Source: Micropruina sp044225075 (GTDB lineage: Bacteria; Actinomycetota; Actinomycetes; Propionibacteriales; Propionibacteriaceae). From it: a stretch of DNA of 64,000 bases. This document shows positions 44,502 to 54,095 of this stretch, piece by piece. Both the position numbers and the translations under genes were made by a program. Each line of letters begins with the position of its first letter. Within the stretch, counting starts at the first letter, position 1. The DNA lies in NCBI GenBank assembly GCA_044225075.1, contig JBGAJF010000021.1:1-64000 (forward strand). The letters are read 5' to 3'. Below the pieces are notes generated by a model that was not told the DNA's origin, searched no databases, and was given only the letters and a program-made list of their open reading frames with translations.

Positions 44502-45431
44502 TTACATTCGGGTGGACCATCGCCCGCGCCGCCGCACCAACCGGGTTCGCCGTCGGTTGGCGGGCGGTGGCGACAGGTAGTCGCCGTACCGCTGGGACAG
44601 GTAGGTGTCCGCGTCGGCCGGCACGCAGACATCCAGGCCAGAAAGCAGTCGCCGCTTGGCGGGGAAGAAGGTGCCAGCGGGCACCATTTCGCCCCGATAG
44701 CCCATCGCCCCCAACGGAATCGTCACCTGACGCGGGTTCGCGACATCGCAGACAGCGACACGTTCCATCAGCCGAAAGGTGCGGCGCTGGCCGAGCAGCA
44801 CCGCCGGCATGGCCAGAATCCGGCGCATCCGCACATTCCAGCGCAACTCTCGGTCCTGCCGAGCCAACTCGGCGAGCAACTCGTCGTTGCGGGCGAGTAC
44901 GCGGAGGCTGGAGAATGACCGAGAGAGAATTGAGAAGACGATCGCCCGAAGATTCCGACTGAACGGTCGAAGCGGAACTGCGTCCACCGGGAGGACGTCC
45001 ACCGAAATCGGCTCGGTCAGATCGAATCCATCGCCGAGCACGGTTTCGAACGTCTCGTCGGGGTCATAGAAGGCGGCGTGAGTGAGCGGGTAATCGATGT
45101 CGGCGGGGCTTTGCAGAATGCAGCGGGTGGCGATGTCTGAACTCCGCATCAGCTCGAGCAACTGTTCGTAGTCCTCACGGGGCATCACCAGGTCGGCGTC
45201 GTCGTCCCAAGGAATGAATCCGTCGTTGCGCACGGCACCGATCAGGGTGCCCGCGGTCACGCAGTAGCGCAGGCCGTGCCGCGAGCAGATGGCGTCGAAT
45301 TCGGTCAGCAACGCCAGCAGTTGGCCGTGAAGCCTGGTGAGCTGCTGGTCGGTAATCTCTTGGAAGTATCCCGCGAAGCGTGGCTGACGGGCCAGGTCCC
45401 ACAGGATCGCGGCAGTGCTAGTGCGCAGCAT
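44502..45431 (-). CDS. LicD family phosphotransferase
   Basis: A 309-residue LicD/fukutin-type protein: GLRYCVTAGTLIGAVRNDGFIPWDDDADLVMPREDY holds the metal-binding Asp cluster. LicD proteins move phosphocholine or polyol phosphates onto teichoic acids, so it fits a decoration role in this cluster. The C-terminus is very basic. ATG 45431 has GAGGGCAGC upstream, and the ABC ATPase gene ends 24 bases before it. Confidence 0.85.
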   Translation of the reverse strand: MLRTSTAAILWDLARQPRFAGYFQEITDQQLTRLHGQLLALLTEFDAICSRHGLRYCVTAGTLIGAVRNDGFIPWDDDADLVMPREDYEQLLELMRSSDIATRCILQSPADIDYPLTHAAFYDPDETFETVLGDGFDLTEPISVDVLPVDAVPLRPFSRNLRAIVFSILSRSFSSLRVLARNDELLAELARQDRELRWNVRMRRILAMPAVLLGQRRTFRLMERVAVCDVANPRQVTIPLGAMGYRGEMVPAGTFFPAKRRLLSGLDVCVPADADTYLSQRYGDYLSPPPANRRRTRLVRRRGRWSTRM

Positions 45432-45455
45432 GCTGCCCTCGACCGGCAGCGCCGC

Positions 45456-46211
45456 TCACAGCGAGTCCTCATAGGCGGTGACCACCGTCTCGGTGTCGCC
45501 GTCCATGGCGACCTGGCCGTCGCGGAGCCAGATCGTCCGGGCGCAGGTGTTGCGGATCGACCCCATCGAGTGCGAGACCAGGAACACCGTTCCCGCGTTC
45601 TCCTGGATCTCCCGGATCCGTTCCTCACTGCGCCGCCGGAACCGCTTGTCGCCGACCGCGAGTGCCTCGTCCACAATGAGAATCTCGTGCCTCTTGGCCG
45701 TGGCGATGGCGAACTTCAGCCGCGCCTGCATGCCCGAGGAGTAAGTGCGCATCGGCAGATCGATGACTCGCTCCAGGGCCGCGAAGGAGACGATCTGGTC
45801 ACGCAACTCGGCGATCTCGGTCTTCTTGAAGCCGAGCGCCAGCCCGCCGAGCAGGATGTTCTGCTCGCCGGACAGGTTCGGCATCAGCGCCGCCCCGACG
45901 CCGAGCAGGTTTGGCCGGCTGGCCGCATAGACCGAGCCCGCGGACGCCGGGGTGAGCCCGGTCACCGCGCGCATCAAAGTCGATTTGCCGGAGCCGTTGG
46001 ATCCGATCACCCCGATCGACTCGTTCTCGTAGGCGACGAAACTGACCCCCCGGAGCGCGTTCACCTCACGGATCCCCCGGGTCCGTGACAGCATGCCGCC
46101 CCTCGCCCCGTTCGCCGCCCTCCCGGTGGCGAACACGCGGTAGGTGACGTGGAGATCCTCCACGAGCACCACCGCCGAGCGCGGGTCGGCCTCGAGTTCA
46201 GTCGCGTCCAT
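45456..46211 (-). CDS. tagH: ABC exporter ATPase (TagH/Wzt type)
   Basis: A 251-residue ATPase for polymer export. Walker A GSNGSGKST, signature YSSGMQARLKFAIAT, Walker B ILIVDEAL and switch histidine in LVSHSM are intact. The N-terminal segment that positions the chain (DLHVTYRVFATG, ALRGVSFVAYENE) is typical of TagH and Wzt without a C-terminal carbohydrate domain. AGGAGAGCT precedes ATG 46211, which overlaps the permease gene by 14 bp. Confidence 0.92.
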   Translation of the reverse strand: MDATELEADPRSAVVLVEDLHVTYRVFATGRAANGARGGMLSRTRGIREVNALRGVSFVAYENESIGVIGSNGSGKSTLMRAVTGLTPASAGSVYAASRPNLLGVGAALMPNLSGEQNILLGGLALGFKKTEIAELRDQIVSFAALERVIDLPMRTYSSGMQARLKFAIATAKRHEILIVDEALAVGDKRFRRRSEERIREIQENAGTVFLVSHSMGSIRNTCARTIWLRDGQVAMDGDTETVVTAYEDSL

Positions 46212-47043
46212 AGCTCTCCTCGGCCACCCAGAAGAACAGCAGTCCCGCCACGAAGGTCAGCACCGCCCACAGCGACAGGTAGAACCAGTACTCGGGATGC
46301 GCGGTGCCCTGATCCATCAGCAGACCCCTGGCCAGCTGCAGCACCTGATAGATCGGATGGAAGTCGTAGGCCTCCACCGCCCACGGGTACTTCTCCAGGA
46401 TCCTGTCGACCGCGAAAAGCACGCCCGAGGTGTAGAAGAGGATGCGGTTCACGAACGGCAGCAACTGGGTGAGGTCGCGCACATGCACGGTCAGCCGCGC
46501 GGCGATCATCGCAACGCCGGCGTTGAACAAGGCGTAGAGCGCGATCAGCGGCGCCATCAACAACCATTTCCAGGTCGGCAGGTGGCCGAAACCGATCAGC
46601 GCGGCGGCGAGCACCAGCAGCATCGGCATGAGCGCGAACAGCTGCTGCAGCACCACCGAGATCGGCAGCGTCAACCGGGGAAACGCCAAAGACTGCACCA
46701 GCGCCCGGTTGCCGGTGATCGACTTCGCGCCCATGTTCAGCGAGGTGCTGAAGAACTCGAACAGGAACACTCCAACCGCGACGTAGGCGGGGTAGTCCGG
46801 CGGCCGTTTGTCGCCTTGGAGGACGCCGAAGATGAGCCCGTAGATCAGCGCGTTCAGGGCGGGCCTGATGACCAGCCACAACACGCCCAGCCGATTCTCC
46901 TCCTGGCCCGCCGCGAGCCGGAAGCGGGCCATCGTGATCGCGAAGTCGCGGCGCTCCCAGGTCTGCTTGAGGTAGCGCCAAAAGCCGGGGCGGGCGCCCA
47001 CCCGATGCAGGCTCTGCCTGGCGGCGTAGTCAGCCAAGCTCAT
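46198..47043 (-). CDS. tagG: ABC exporter permease (TagG/Wzm type)
   Basis: A 281-residue ABC-2-type permease with six hydrophobic segments and the family motifs FRLAAGQEENRLGVLWLVIRPAL, VAVGVFLFEFFS and FYTSGVLFAVD. With the ATPase at 45456 it would flip an undecaprenyl-linked polymer across the membrane. It is the first gene of the minus-strand cluster; its promoter should lie in the 138 bases before pgi. Confidence 0.92.
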   Translation of the reverse strand: MSLADYAARQSLHRVGARPGFWRYLKQTWERRDFAITMARFRLAAGQEENRLGVLWLVIRPALNALIYGLIFGVLQGDKRPPDYPAYVAVGVFLFEFFSTSLNMGAKSITGNRALVQSLAFPRLTLPISVVLQQLFALMPMLLVLAAALIGFGHLPTWKWLLMAPLIALYALFNAGVAMIAARLTVHVRDLTQLLPFVNRILFYTSGVLFAVDRILEKYPWAVEAYDFHPIYQVLQLARGLLMDQGTAHPEYWFYLSLWAVLTFVAGLLFFWVAEESYGRD

Positions 47044-47137
47044 AGGTATTCAGGACTCCCCTCGATAGGCCCGCGGCACGACCAGGCCATCCTGGAGTCT
47101 AGCGAAGGCCCGCCGATCACCTCGTAGGCGCGACCAT

Positions 47138-47174
47138 CTTGGGCCCGGACGGGACAACCCCGCCCGGGCCCAGG
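47138..47174 (-). terminator. terminator hairpin behind pgi
   Basis: A 16-bp GC-rich stem (47138-47153 with 47159-47174, two wobble positions) with a five-base loop lies 8 bases behind the pgi stop, on its downstream side. It separates pgi from the polymer export genes. Confidence 0.65.
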
Positions 47175-47181
47175 CTCGCAA

Positions 47182-48858
<1,677 letters not shown>

Positions 48859-48897
48859 GGCACGCAGCCTAACCAGGTGACCCGGGCTGGTCACTCC

Positions 48898-48923
48898 CAG
48901 CCGGCGGAATCTCCCGCCGGCTG
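48898..48923 (-). terminator. terminator hairpin
   Basis: CAGCCGGCGG and CCGCCGGCTG (48898-48907 and 48914-48923) form a perfect 10-bp stem with a six-base loop, 14 bases downstream of the secreted protein gene, before pgi. Confidence 0.7.
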
Positions 48924-48936
48924 AACGAGCAGAAGC

Positions 48937-49863
48937 TCAGCGATCCTTGACCGCCACGTGGACGTGGTCCATGTGGTTGGCGGTCGCGCTGCCCCGGTCG
49001 GCCATGTGCCGCCAGCTGGGTCGGTACGGCGTCCAGATCTGCTGCCGGTAGATGATGTGATCGACGCCGAACTCCTTGGCGTGCGCCACCAGGAAGTCGC
49101 GGATCGCGTAGCCCTGGGAGTTGTTGGAGTAGGTCATGAAGTCGATCGCCCGGCCGAACTGGTGCACCGAGAGGCTGGTCGCGCGCCAACCGCCGACGTC
49201 CTTCACGTTCCAGCGCGCCATCACCGCGCGGTAGACCACCATCGCCTCGGGCTGCAAGCCGAGCACCGAGCCCTGGGGCACCTTGCGGGTGGCCGCGGGC
49301 GCATTCGCCTCGGTCACCTTCTTCGGCGACGGCTTGGTGTTGGACAGCGCCGAGTTCAACACCCAGACCTTGCGGCCCTTGACCTCCACCATCCGGTACT
49401 TGCCCTTGGTCTCGGGAGTGACCCGGACCCGGTCCGCGGCATCCAGGGTGGCGACCTTCGAGGCGTTCGCCGCTGGGGAGGCGACCACGCCGACCTTGTC
49501 CTTGGCGTACATCATCCGAGTCGGGTGCAAGGTCGGGCTCTTGATGGTCCGGCTGGCGGCGGCTGCCGCCATCGCGTCCTCGGCGGCGATCTGCGGACGA
49601 GGCACCTCGCGGGACACCACCGGGGCGTCGCGGCCCGACACGTCGGGTGTGGTCATCGGCGCGGCGATCGGGGCGGCTACCGCCGTTCCCGACATCGCCA
49701 GCGCGCCGGCCGTCGCCGTGACGGCGAGGCCAAGGAACGCGGCACCGACTCGGTCGGCGGCGCTCAGATGCCAGCTGCGACGACCTTGCGTCGCGGTTCG
49801 TTCTGGTGCATCCAGGTGCGATTCAGTGGCAGCGGAGCCCCCGGCCCGTCGCGGCTGATACAT
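48937..49863 (-). CDS. secreted protein with SH3-like part and peptidase-like C-terminal domain
   Basis: A 308-residue exported protein. A basic N-terminus of about 35 residues precedes a signal sequence (AAFLGLAVTATAGALAMSGTAVAA). An SH3b-like segment (VGVVASPAANASKVATLDAADRVRV) comes next. The C-terminal ~110 residues (PEAMVVYRAVMARWNVKDVG...SVHQFGRAIDFMTY...ANHMDHVHVA) resemble the DD-peptidase-like domain with HxxGxAxD and HxHV metal sites found in actinobacterial cell-wall proteins. A role in peptidoglycan cleavage is likely. ATG 49863 follows AGGAGG by nine bases. Confidence 0.78.
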   Translation of the reverse strand: MYQPRRAGGSAATESHLDAPERTATQGRRSWHLSAADRVGAAFLGLAVTATAGALAMSGTAVAAPIAAPMTTPDVSGRDAPVVSREVPRPQIAAEDAMAAAAASRTIKSPTLHPTRMMYAKDKVGVVASPAANASKVATLDAADRVRVTPETKGKYRMVEVKGRKVWVLNSALSNTKPSPKKVTEANAPAATRKVPQGSVLGLQPEAMVVYRAVMARWNVKDVGGWRATSLSVHQFGRAIDFMTYSNNSQGYAIRDFLVAHAKEFGVDHIIYRQQIWTPYRPSWRHMADRGSATANHMDHVHVAVKDR

Positions 49864-49879
49864 CCGGTACAACCTCCTG

Positions 49880-49899
49880 AGAAATCTAAGTCGATTTCT
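49880..49899. promoter_or_regulatory. inverted repeat in an AT-richer upstream region
   Basis: AGAAATC (49880-49886) and GATTTCT (49893-49899) flank a six-base centre, directly upstream of the ribosome site of the secreted protein gene. The stretch 49880-49920 is clearly more AT-rich than its surroundings, as expected for a promoter or operator. Confidence 0.5.
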
Positions 49900-50003
49900 A
49901 AACTTACTCTAAGGATTCTGCTCGCCCAAATCGGACCGCTCTCGACCGGCCCGAATAGTGACGCGAGGCCAACCGAATCGTGTCCGCCGAGACGGGCAGC
50001 AGG

Positions 50004-50603
50004 TCAGTCGAAACGATAACCCTGGCACCGGTGGCGCAGACCGGCCAGGTCGGGCTCGGCGATGTCGTCAGCGCCGACCGCACCCACCGGACAGACCGCC
50101 AGTGCCCCTGCATCCAACCACATCTCGCACTGGAAGCGCTCCAGTTTCCCGGTGGCGATCAGCGGCTCAGCCGGAAACATCGCGGTCAGCGTGTGGGCGT
50201 ACAGCGACCCCAACGCATCGCAGGGCGTCACCTGGACCGCGGCAGGCCCGAACGACAGAGCCGCAGCCACCTCGACCGGGGTGAGCCCGCCGAGCACCAG
50301 CGGACGACCGTCCGCCGCGTCCAGCAGGCCTGCCGACGCGAACGGCGACAACAACAGGTCGGCCGGGCCGCGTGCGGCCAGCGCCACCTGGTCGGCGGTG
50401 CGGAGGTTGCTCACGCCGAGCCGCACCCGGCGTCCGAACACCTGACGCAGGCCCACCAACTCGGCGCGCCGCTCGAAGGGCACCAGCCACGCGGACAGCC
50501 CCTCCTGGACCAGCACCTCGCCCGCGGCCACCAGATCGTCGGCGTCACCCCGCGGCAACTCGACGATCGTGCGGCTACCCGCCAGCACCTCCACCCACTC
50601 CAT
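50004..50603 (-). CDS. KDPG-aldolase-like protein lacking the Schiff-base lysine
   Basis: A 199-residue TIM-barrel protein that follows the KDPG/KHG aldolase (Eda) layout: VRLGVSNLRTADQVALAA for the substrate strand, SPFASAGLL, VLGGLTPVEVAAALSFGPAA and PLIATGKLERFQCEMWLDAG. At the strand where Eda has the Schiff-base lysine (VKLFPA) it reads VQVTPC, with Gln124, and the early catalytic Glu is not evident. It may be a pseudo-enzyme or have a different reaction. It is divergent from the PEBP gene. Confidence 0.65.
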   Translation of the reverse strand: MEWVEVLAGSRTIVELPRGDADDLVAAGEVLVQEGLSAWLVPFERRAELVGLRQVFGRRVRLGVSNLRTADQVALAARGPADLLLSPFASAGLLDAADGRPLVLGGLTPVEVAAALSFGPAAVQVTPCDALGSLYAHTLTAMFPAEPLIATGKLERFQCEMWLDAGALAVCPVGAVGADDIAEPDLAGLRHRCQGYRFD

Positions 50604-50703
50604 GGACCTCAGGGTAACGGCGCCTTCGGACCGCGTTGAGCTCCCCGCCGGCGGGCCGGACTGGGCGCCGATCCGGCGCCGGCCGCCGCACTACTGTGAG
50701 GAC

Positions 50704-51024
50704 ATGGAACTACGCAGCGACGCCACCGGTGACGGTTCGACCGTCGAGCTCCCCTACGTAGAGCCCTCCTGCGGTGGCGAGAACATCAGGCCCGACCTGC
50801 GCTGGTCGGGCGCCCCGAACGGCGCCAAGAGTTACACCCACACCCGTTTCGACCCGGACGCCCCGACCGGCAGCGGCTGGTGGCACTGGGTCGCCTTCGA
50901 CATTCCGGACGACGTCACCGCACTGGACGCCGGGGCGGAGCTCCCGGCAGCCTGCCGGTTCAACCCGCTCGCCCACGTGCTGGCCAGCGCCTCGTTCACC
51001 GCGACCTTCGCCGTGGCGGGCTGA
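50704..51024 (+). pseudogene. YbhB/YbcL-type PEBP protein with internal deletion
   Basis: The first 80 residues match PEBP proteins (FDPDAPTGSGWWHWVAFDIPDD is the anion-site segment) and the last 25 (HVLASASFTATFAVAG) match the family C-terminus. About 50 residues between them, including the usual RNDFGxxGYxGPxPPxG and HRY motifs, are missing. The frame stays open, giving 106 residues in place of about 155-160. TACTGT ends six bases before ATG, so it may still be transcribed. Activity is doubtful because half of the ligand site is gone. Confidence 0.7.
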
Positions 51025-51025
51025 G

Positions 51026-51553
51026 ATGCCCACCGAACCGGACGCCTTGGCCGACGACACCAAGGACTGGACCTGGGTAATCGCCCAGGGCTGCCCCGAA
51101 TGCGGCTGGACGCCGCCACCGGCCGGCGAGGTCGCGCCACGCGTCCGGGCCACCGTCCCGCGCTGGCAGGCGGTGCTGCGACGCGCCGACGCCGGCGTCC
51201 GGACCCGCTCGGACCGCTGGTCGGCCCTGGAGTACGGCTGCCACGTCCGGGACGTCTGCCGGGTCTTCGCAGGCCGGCTGGACCAACTGCTCACGCAGGA
51301 CGATCCGACCTTCGCCGACTGGGACCAGGACGCCGCCGCGCGCGAGGGCCGGTATTTCGCCGAGGATCCGGCGGCGGTCGCCGACGCCTACCGGCAGGGC
51401 GCTGAGCAGATCGCCGCGAGCTTCGCCGCCGTCGATGGGGAGCAGTGGCTGCGCCGCGGCACCCGCAGCAACGGCTCACTGTTCACGGTGGCCACCCTCG
51501 GCAGCTATTTCCTGCACGACCTGGAGCACCACCTGTTCGACGTCGCCGGCTGA
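51026..51553 (+). CDS. DinB/mycothiol-dependent-type four-helix protein
   Basis: A 175-residue DinB-family protein. The metal triad appears as His in YGCHVRDVCRVF and His-His in YFLHDLEHHLFDVAG. In actinobacteria this superfamily includes mycothiol-dependent enzymes. The N-terminal ECGWTPPPAGEVAPRV is a common start of the group. ATG 51026 begins one base after the upstream stop, so it follows the broken PEBP gene on one transcript. Confidence 0.8.
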   Translation: MPTEPDALADDTKDWTWVIAQGCPECGWTPPPAGEVAPRVRATVPRWQAVLRRADAGVRTRSDRWSALEYGCHVRDVCRVFAGRLDQLLTQDDPTFADWDQDAAAREGRYFAEDPAAVADAYRQGAEQIAASFAAVDGEQWLRRGTRSNGSLFTVATLGSYFLHDLEHHLFDVAG

Positions 51554-51577
51554 AGGCGTCGGTCCGCCCTCGCGGTC

Positions 51578-51598
51578 GGTCGAGCTTTTGTCGAGACC
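51578..51598 (+). repeat. single REP-like element
   Basis: GGTCGAGCTTTTGTCGAGACC, a variant with a TT insertion, lies between the DinB gene and the FMN reductase gene. Confidence 0.75.
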
Positions 51599-51658
51599 CG
51601 GGCCGGCACATGTCCACCCGCTGCTAGTGTGATTGAGATTTCAAGAAAGGCTCCGGAC

Positions 51659-52219
51659 GTGCCCAATCCCACCCTGCAGGTCATCGTCGCCAGCACCCGC
51701 CCCCGCCGCGTCGGCCGATCGGTTGCCGACTACATCGTCGAACGGCTCGACGCCCAGGGCGGCTTCGAGATCGAGGTGGTCGACCTCGTCGAGGTCAACC
51801 TCCCGCTGCTGGACGAGCCGCACCACCCGCGCCTGGGTCGCTACGAACACGCTCACACCAAGGCCTGGAGTGCCACGATCAGTCGTGGTGACGCCTATCT
51901 GCTGGTGATGCCCGAGTACAACCACTCGTTCAGCGCGCCGCTGAAGAACGCGCTCGACTACCTGAACGCCGAATGGCGGGGAAAGCCCGTCGCGGTGGCC
52001 AGCTACGGCGGCGTCAGCGGCGGCACCCGGGCGGCCGCGGCGATCACCGAGGTGCTGGTCACCCTGGGCATGATCGTCTCCAACGTCGCCGTCGCGATCC
52101 CGATGGTCCAGTCGCACATCAGCGAGGGCCACTTCGTCGGCTACCCGCAGGTCGACCATGCGGTAGAGGCCGTCCATGCCGCGCTGCGCGAGCTGACCCG
52201 CGGGCGGACCGGCACCTGA
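51659..52219 (+). CDS. NADPH-dependent FMN reductase family protein
   Basis: A 186-residue flavodoxin-like reductase: IVASTRPRRVGRSVADYIVE phosphate loop, MPEYNHSFSAPLKNALDYLN flavin loop and VASYGGVSGGTRAA. It would reduce FMN, quinones or azo compounds with NADPH in the cytoplasm. GTG 51659 is preferred because AAAGG lies eight bases upstream; an ATT/ATG further up would add ten residues without a family match. The DUF4031 gene starts one base after its stop. Confidence 0.88.
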   Translation: MPNPTLQVIVASTRPRRVGRSVADYIVERLDAQGGFEIEVVDLVEVNLPLLDEPHHPRLGRYEHAHTKAWSATISRGDAYLLVMPEYNHSFSAPLKNALDYLNAEWRGKPVAVASYGGVSGGTRAAAAITEVLVTLGMIVSNVAVAIPMVQSHISEGHFVGYPQVDHAVEAVHAALRELTRGRTGT

Positions 52220-52220
52220 C

Positions 52221-53108
52221 GTGGCGATCCTGCTCGATCCACCCCGGTGGCCGGCCCACGGCACCGAGTTCGGACACCTGGTGTCCGATTCGTCATTGGA
52301 CGAGCTGCACGCCTTCGCCCACGCCGCGGGCATCCCGGCTCGCGCGTTCGACCACGACCACTACGACGTCGCAGTCGCGCGCTATCCCGAGCTGATCGGC
52401 GCCGGCGCGCTGCGGGTGCCGTCCGGAGAACTGCTGCGCCGGCTGGTGGACGCCGGGCTGCGCGTCCGACCCCGGGAACGGACGCCGAAGCGACCCGCCG
52501 CGTTGGCGTCCGCCAAAGCGTCCTGGCAGGCGCTGCTGCCCAACGCCGAGGCGTTGGGCGACGACCTGCTCGCCCGCTGGACGGAGCCGCATCGGCGCTA
52601 CCACGACGTCCGGCACCTGGCGCAGTGCCTGACCGCGCTGGACCAGCTGGCCGCCGACGCTGCGATCCCCCGAACGGTCACGCTGGCCGCCTGGTTCCAC
52701 GACGCCGTCCATCACGGCGAGCCGCAACTGGACGAGGAGGCATCGGCCGCACTGGCGCGGGACTCCCTAGGCCCCCTGATCGGGGCAGCAGAGGCCGCCG
52801 AGGTGGCCCGGCTGGTCCGCGCCACGATCGCCCACGACCCCGATCCGGACGACCGCGACGCGGCCCTGCTGGTGGACGCCGACCTCTCCATCCTCGGCCA
52901 GGTGCGCGGCCGCTACCACGTCTATCTGCGCGACGTGCGCGAGGAGTACGCGCGCTACGACGACGAGCAGTTCCGCATCGGCCGGCTGAACGTGGTGCGA
53001 GGCCTGCGGGCGAGACGTCCGCTGTACGCCACCGAGACCGGACGCCGGCTCTGGGCCACGCCAGCCGAGGTCAACCTCGGCGAAGAACTCCAGCGGTTGG
53101 AGGGCTGA
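52221..53108 (+). CDS. DUF4031 protein fused to HD-type phosphohydrolase domain
   Basis: A 295-residue fusion. Residues 1-85 match DUF4031 (MAILLDPPRWPAHGTEFGHL, HYDVAVARYPELIGAGA). Residues about 105-280 are an HD-type metal hydrolase domain (HRRYHDVRHLAQCL, LAAWFHDAVHHGEP, LLVDADLSILGQ) with the usual His/Asp ligands. DUF4031 proteins are normally ~90 residues and single-domain, and a fusion suggests the two act on one substrate. GTG 52221 starts one base after the reductase stop. Confidence 0.83.
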   Translation: MAILLDPPRWPAHGTEFGHLVSDSSLDELHAFAHAAGIPARAFDHDHYDVAVARYPELIGAGALRVPSGELLRRLVDAGLRVRPRERTPKRPAALASAKASWQALLPNAEALGDDLLARWTEPHRRYHDVRHLAQCLTALDQLAADAAIPRTVTLAAWFHDAVHHGEPQLDEEASAALARDSLGPLIGAAEAAEVARLVRATIAHDPDPDDRDAALLVDADLSILGQVRGRYHVYLRDVREEYARYDDEQFRIGRLNVVRGLRARRPLYATETGRRLWATPAEVNLGEELQRLEG

Positions 53109-53189
53109 GCTCGCCGATCCGCCGGGACCGCCTCGAAAATGGTCCGCCGCCGATCGGCCTGCCGTCCCGCACGCGAGGGCTGGGGCCGA

Positions 53190-53211
53190 GTGACCGGAAG
53201 AACCGTCCCCT
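53190..53211 (-). repeat. lone copy of the 22-bp repeat unit
   Basis: AGTGACCGGAAGAACCGTCC then CC matches the array units at 4215-4324. Directly behind it TCGGTCACCGG is the start of a unit in the opposite orientation. It lies between the DUF4031 gene and the VanY-like gene, some 49 kb from the main arrays. Confidence 0.9.
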
Positions 53212-53300
53212 CGGTCACCGGCTTGTCGACGAGGACCACCCGAACAATTGATCGGCGAGGATCGAAGCGCGTCTGCCACAACCTTGGGTAACGTGCCGTC

Positions 53301-54047
53301 GTGCGCCCAACATCCCACCGAAGGCACGGCCTCGGCATCGTAAGCCTCGCCGTCGCCGTCGCCCTGGTCGGTTGCGCGGCGGAGACGCCACTGAATGCGG
53401 CACCGAGCAGTTCGCCGTCGCCAACCGCAACCGCCTCGGCCACCCGTTCCGCATCGGCCACCAAGACCACGCCTCCGAAGGACACCCGGACGAAGTCGCA
53501 GCTCTATCGGGCCTACATGGTCGACGGCATCCCGGTGATCTCCAAGAAGCACCCGATCAACTCCCATTACCGCCGCAGCAGCGTGACGTCGCCCTATGGG
53601 CTCACCCGGGAAACCCAGCGCGCACTCAAGCGGATGATCCTCGCGGCGCGGGCGAAGGGCGTCCGGATCGTGGTGAGCAGCGCGTACCGCAGCTACGCCA
53701 CGCAGAAGGCGCTCCTGGCCAGGAAGATCCGCGAGTACGGCAGCGAGAAGAAGGCCCGCCGCTACGTCGCGGCGCCAGGACGCAGCGAACACCAAGCCGG
53801 TCTGGCCGTGGACCTGTGGAACGGAGTGACCCGGGGGCTCGCCATCCGGAACACCCGGACCGGCAAGTGGCTGTGGAGGTACGCGTGGCGCTACGGCTTC
53901 ATCCTGCGCTACACCAACGGCAAGGAGAAGATCACCGGTTATGCCTTCGAGCCCTGGCACTACCGCTACATCGGCCCCCGCGCGAAAGACTTCGGACCGA
54001 ACACCAACCTGACCCTGGAGGAGTATCTCGGACTGGTGAAGCGCTGA
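53301..54047 (+). CDS. VanY/M15-type D-Ala-D-Ala carboxypeptidase lipoprotein
   Basis: A 248-residue M15-family peptidase. Signal and lipobox (ALVGC, Cys25) lead to a Thr/Ser/Pro linker, then the catalytic domain with SEHQAGLAVDLW and EPWHYRYIG zinc-site motifs. It would trim D-Ala from peptidoglycan stems outside the membrane. TAACGT ends six bases before GTG 53301. A close paralogue lies at 54870. Confidence 0.88.
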   Translation: MRPTSHRRHGLGIVSLAVAVALVGCAAETPLNAAPSSSPSPTATASATRSASATKTTPPKDTRTKSQLYRAYMVDGIPVISKKHPINSHYRRSSVTSPYGLTRETQRALKRMILAARAKGVRIVVSSAYRSYATQKALLARKIREYGSEKKARRYVAAPGRSEHQAGLAVDLWNGVTRGLAIRNTRTGKWLWRYAWRYGFILRYTNGKEKITGYAFEPWHYRYIGPRAKDFGPNTNLTLEEYLGLVKR

Positions 54048-54095
54048 CCCCGCGACCGGGCGCGCCGGGAACCCGGCCCTGATTAGGGTGGCGCA

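Noticed and set aside
49864..50003. c-di-AMP (ydaO) riboswitch before the secreted wall protein
   Set aside because: The region is only about 140 bases with one 7-bp inverted repeat; I see none of the expected conserved blocks.
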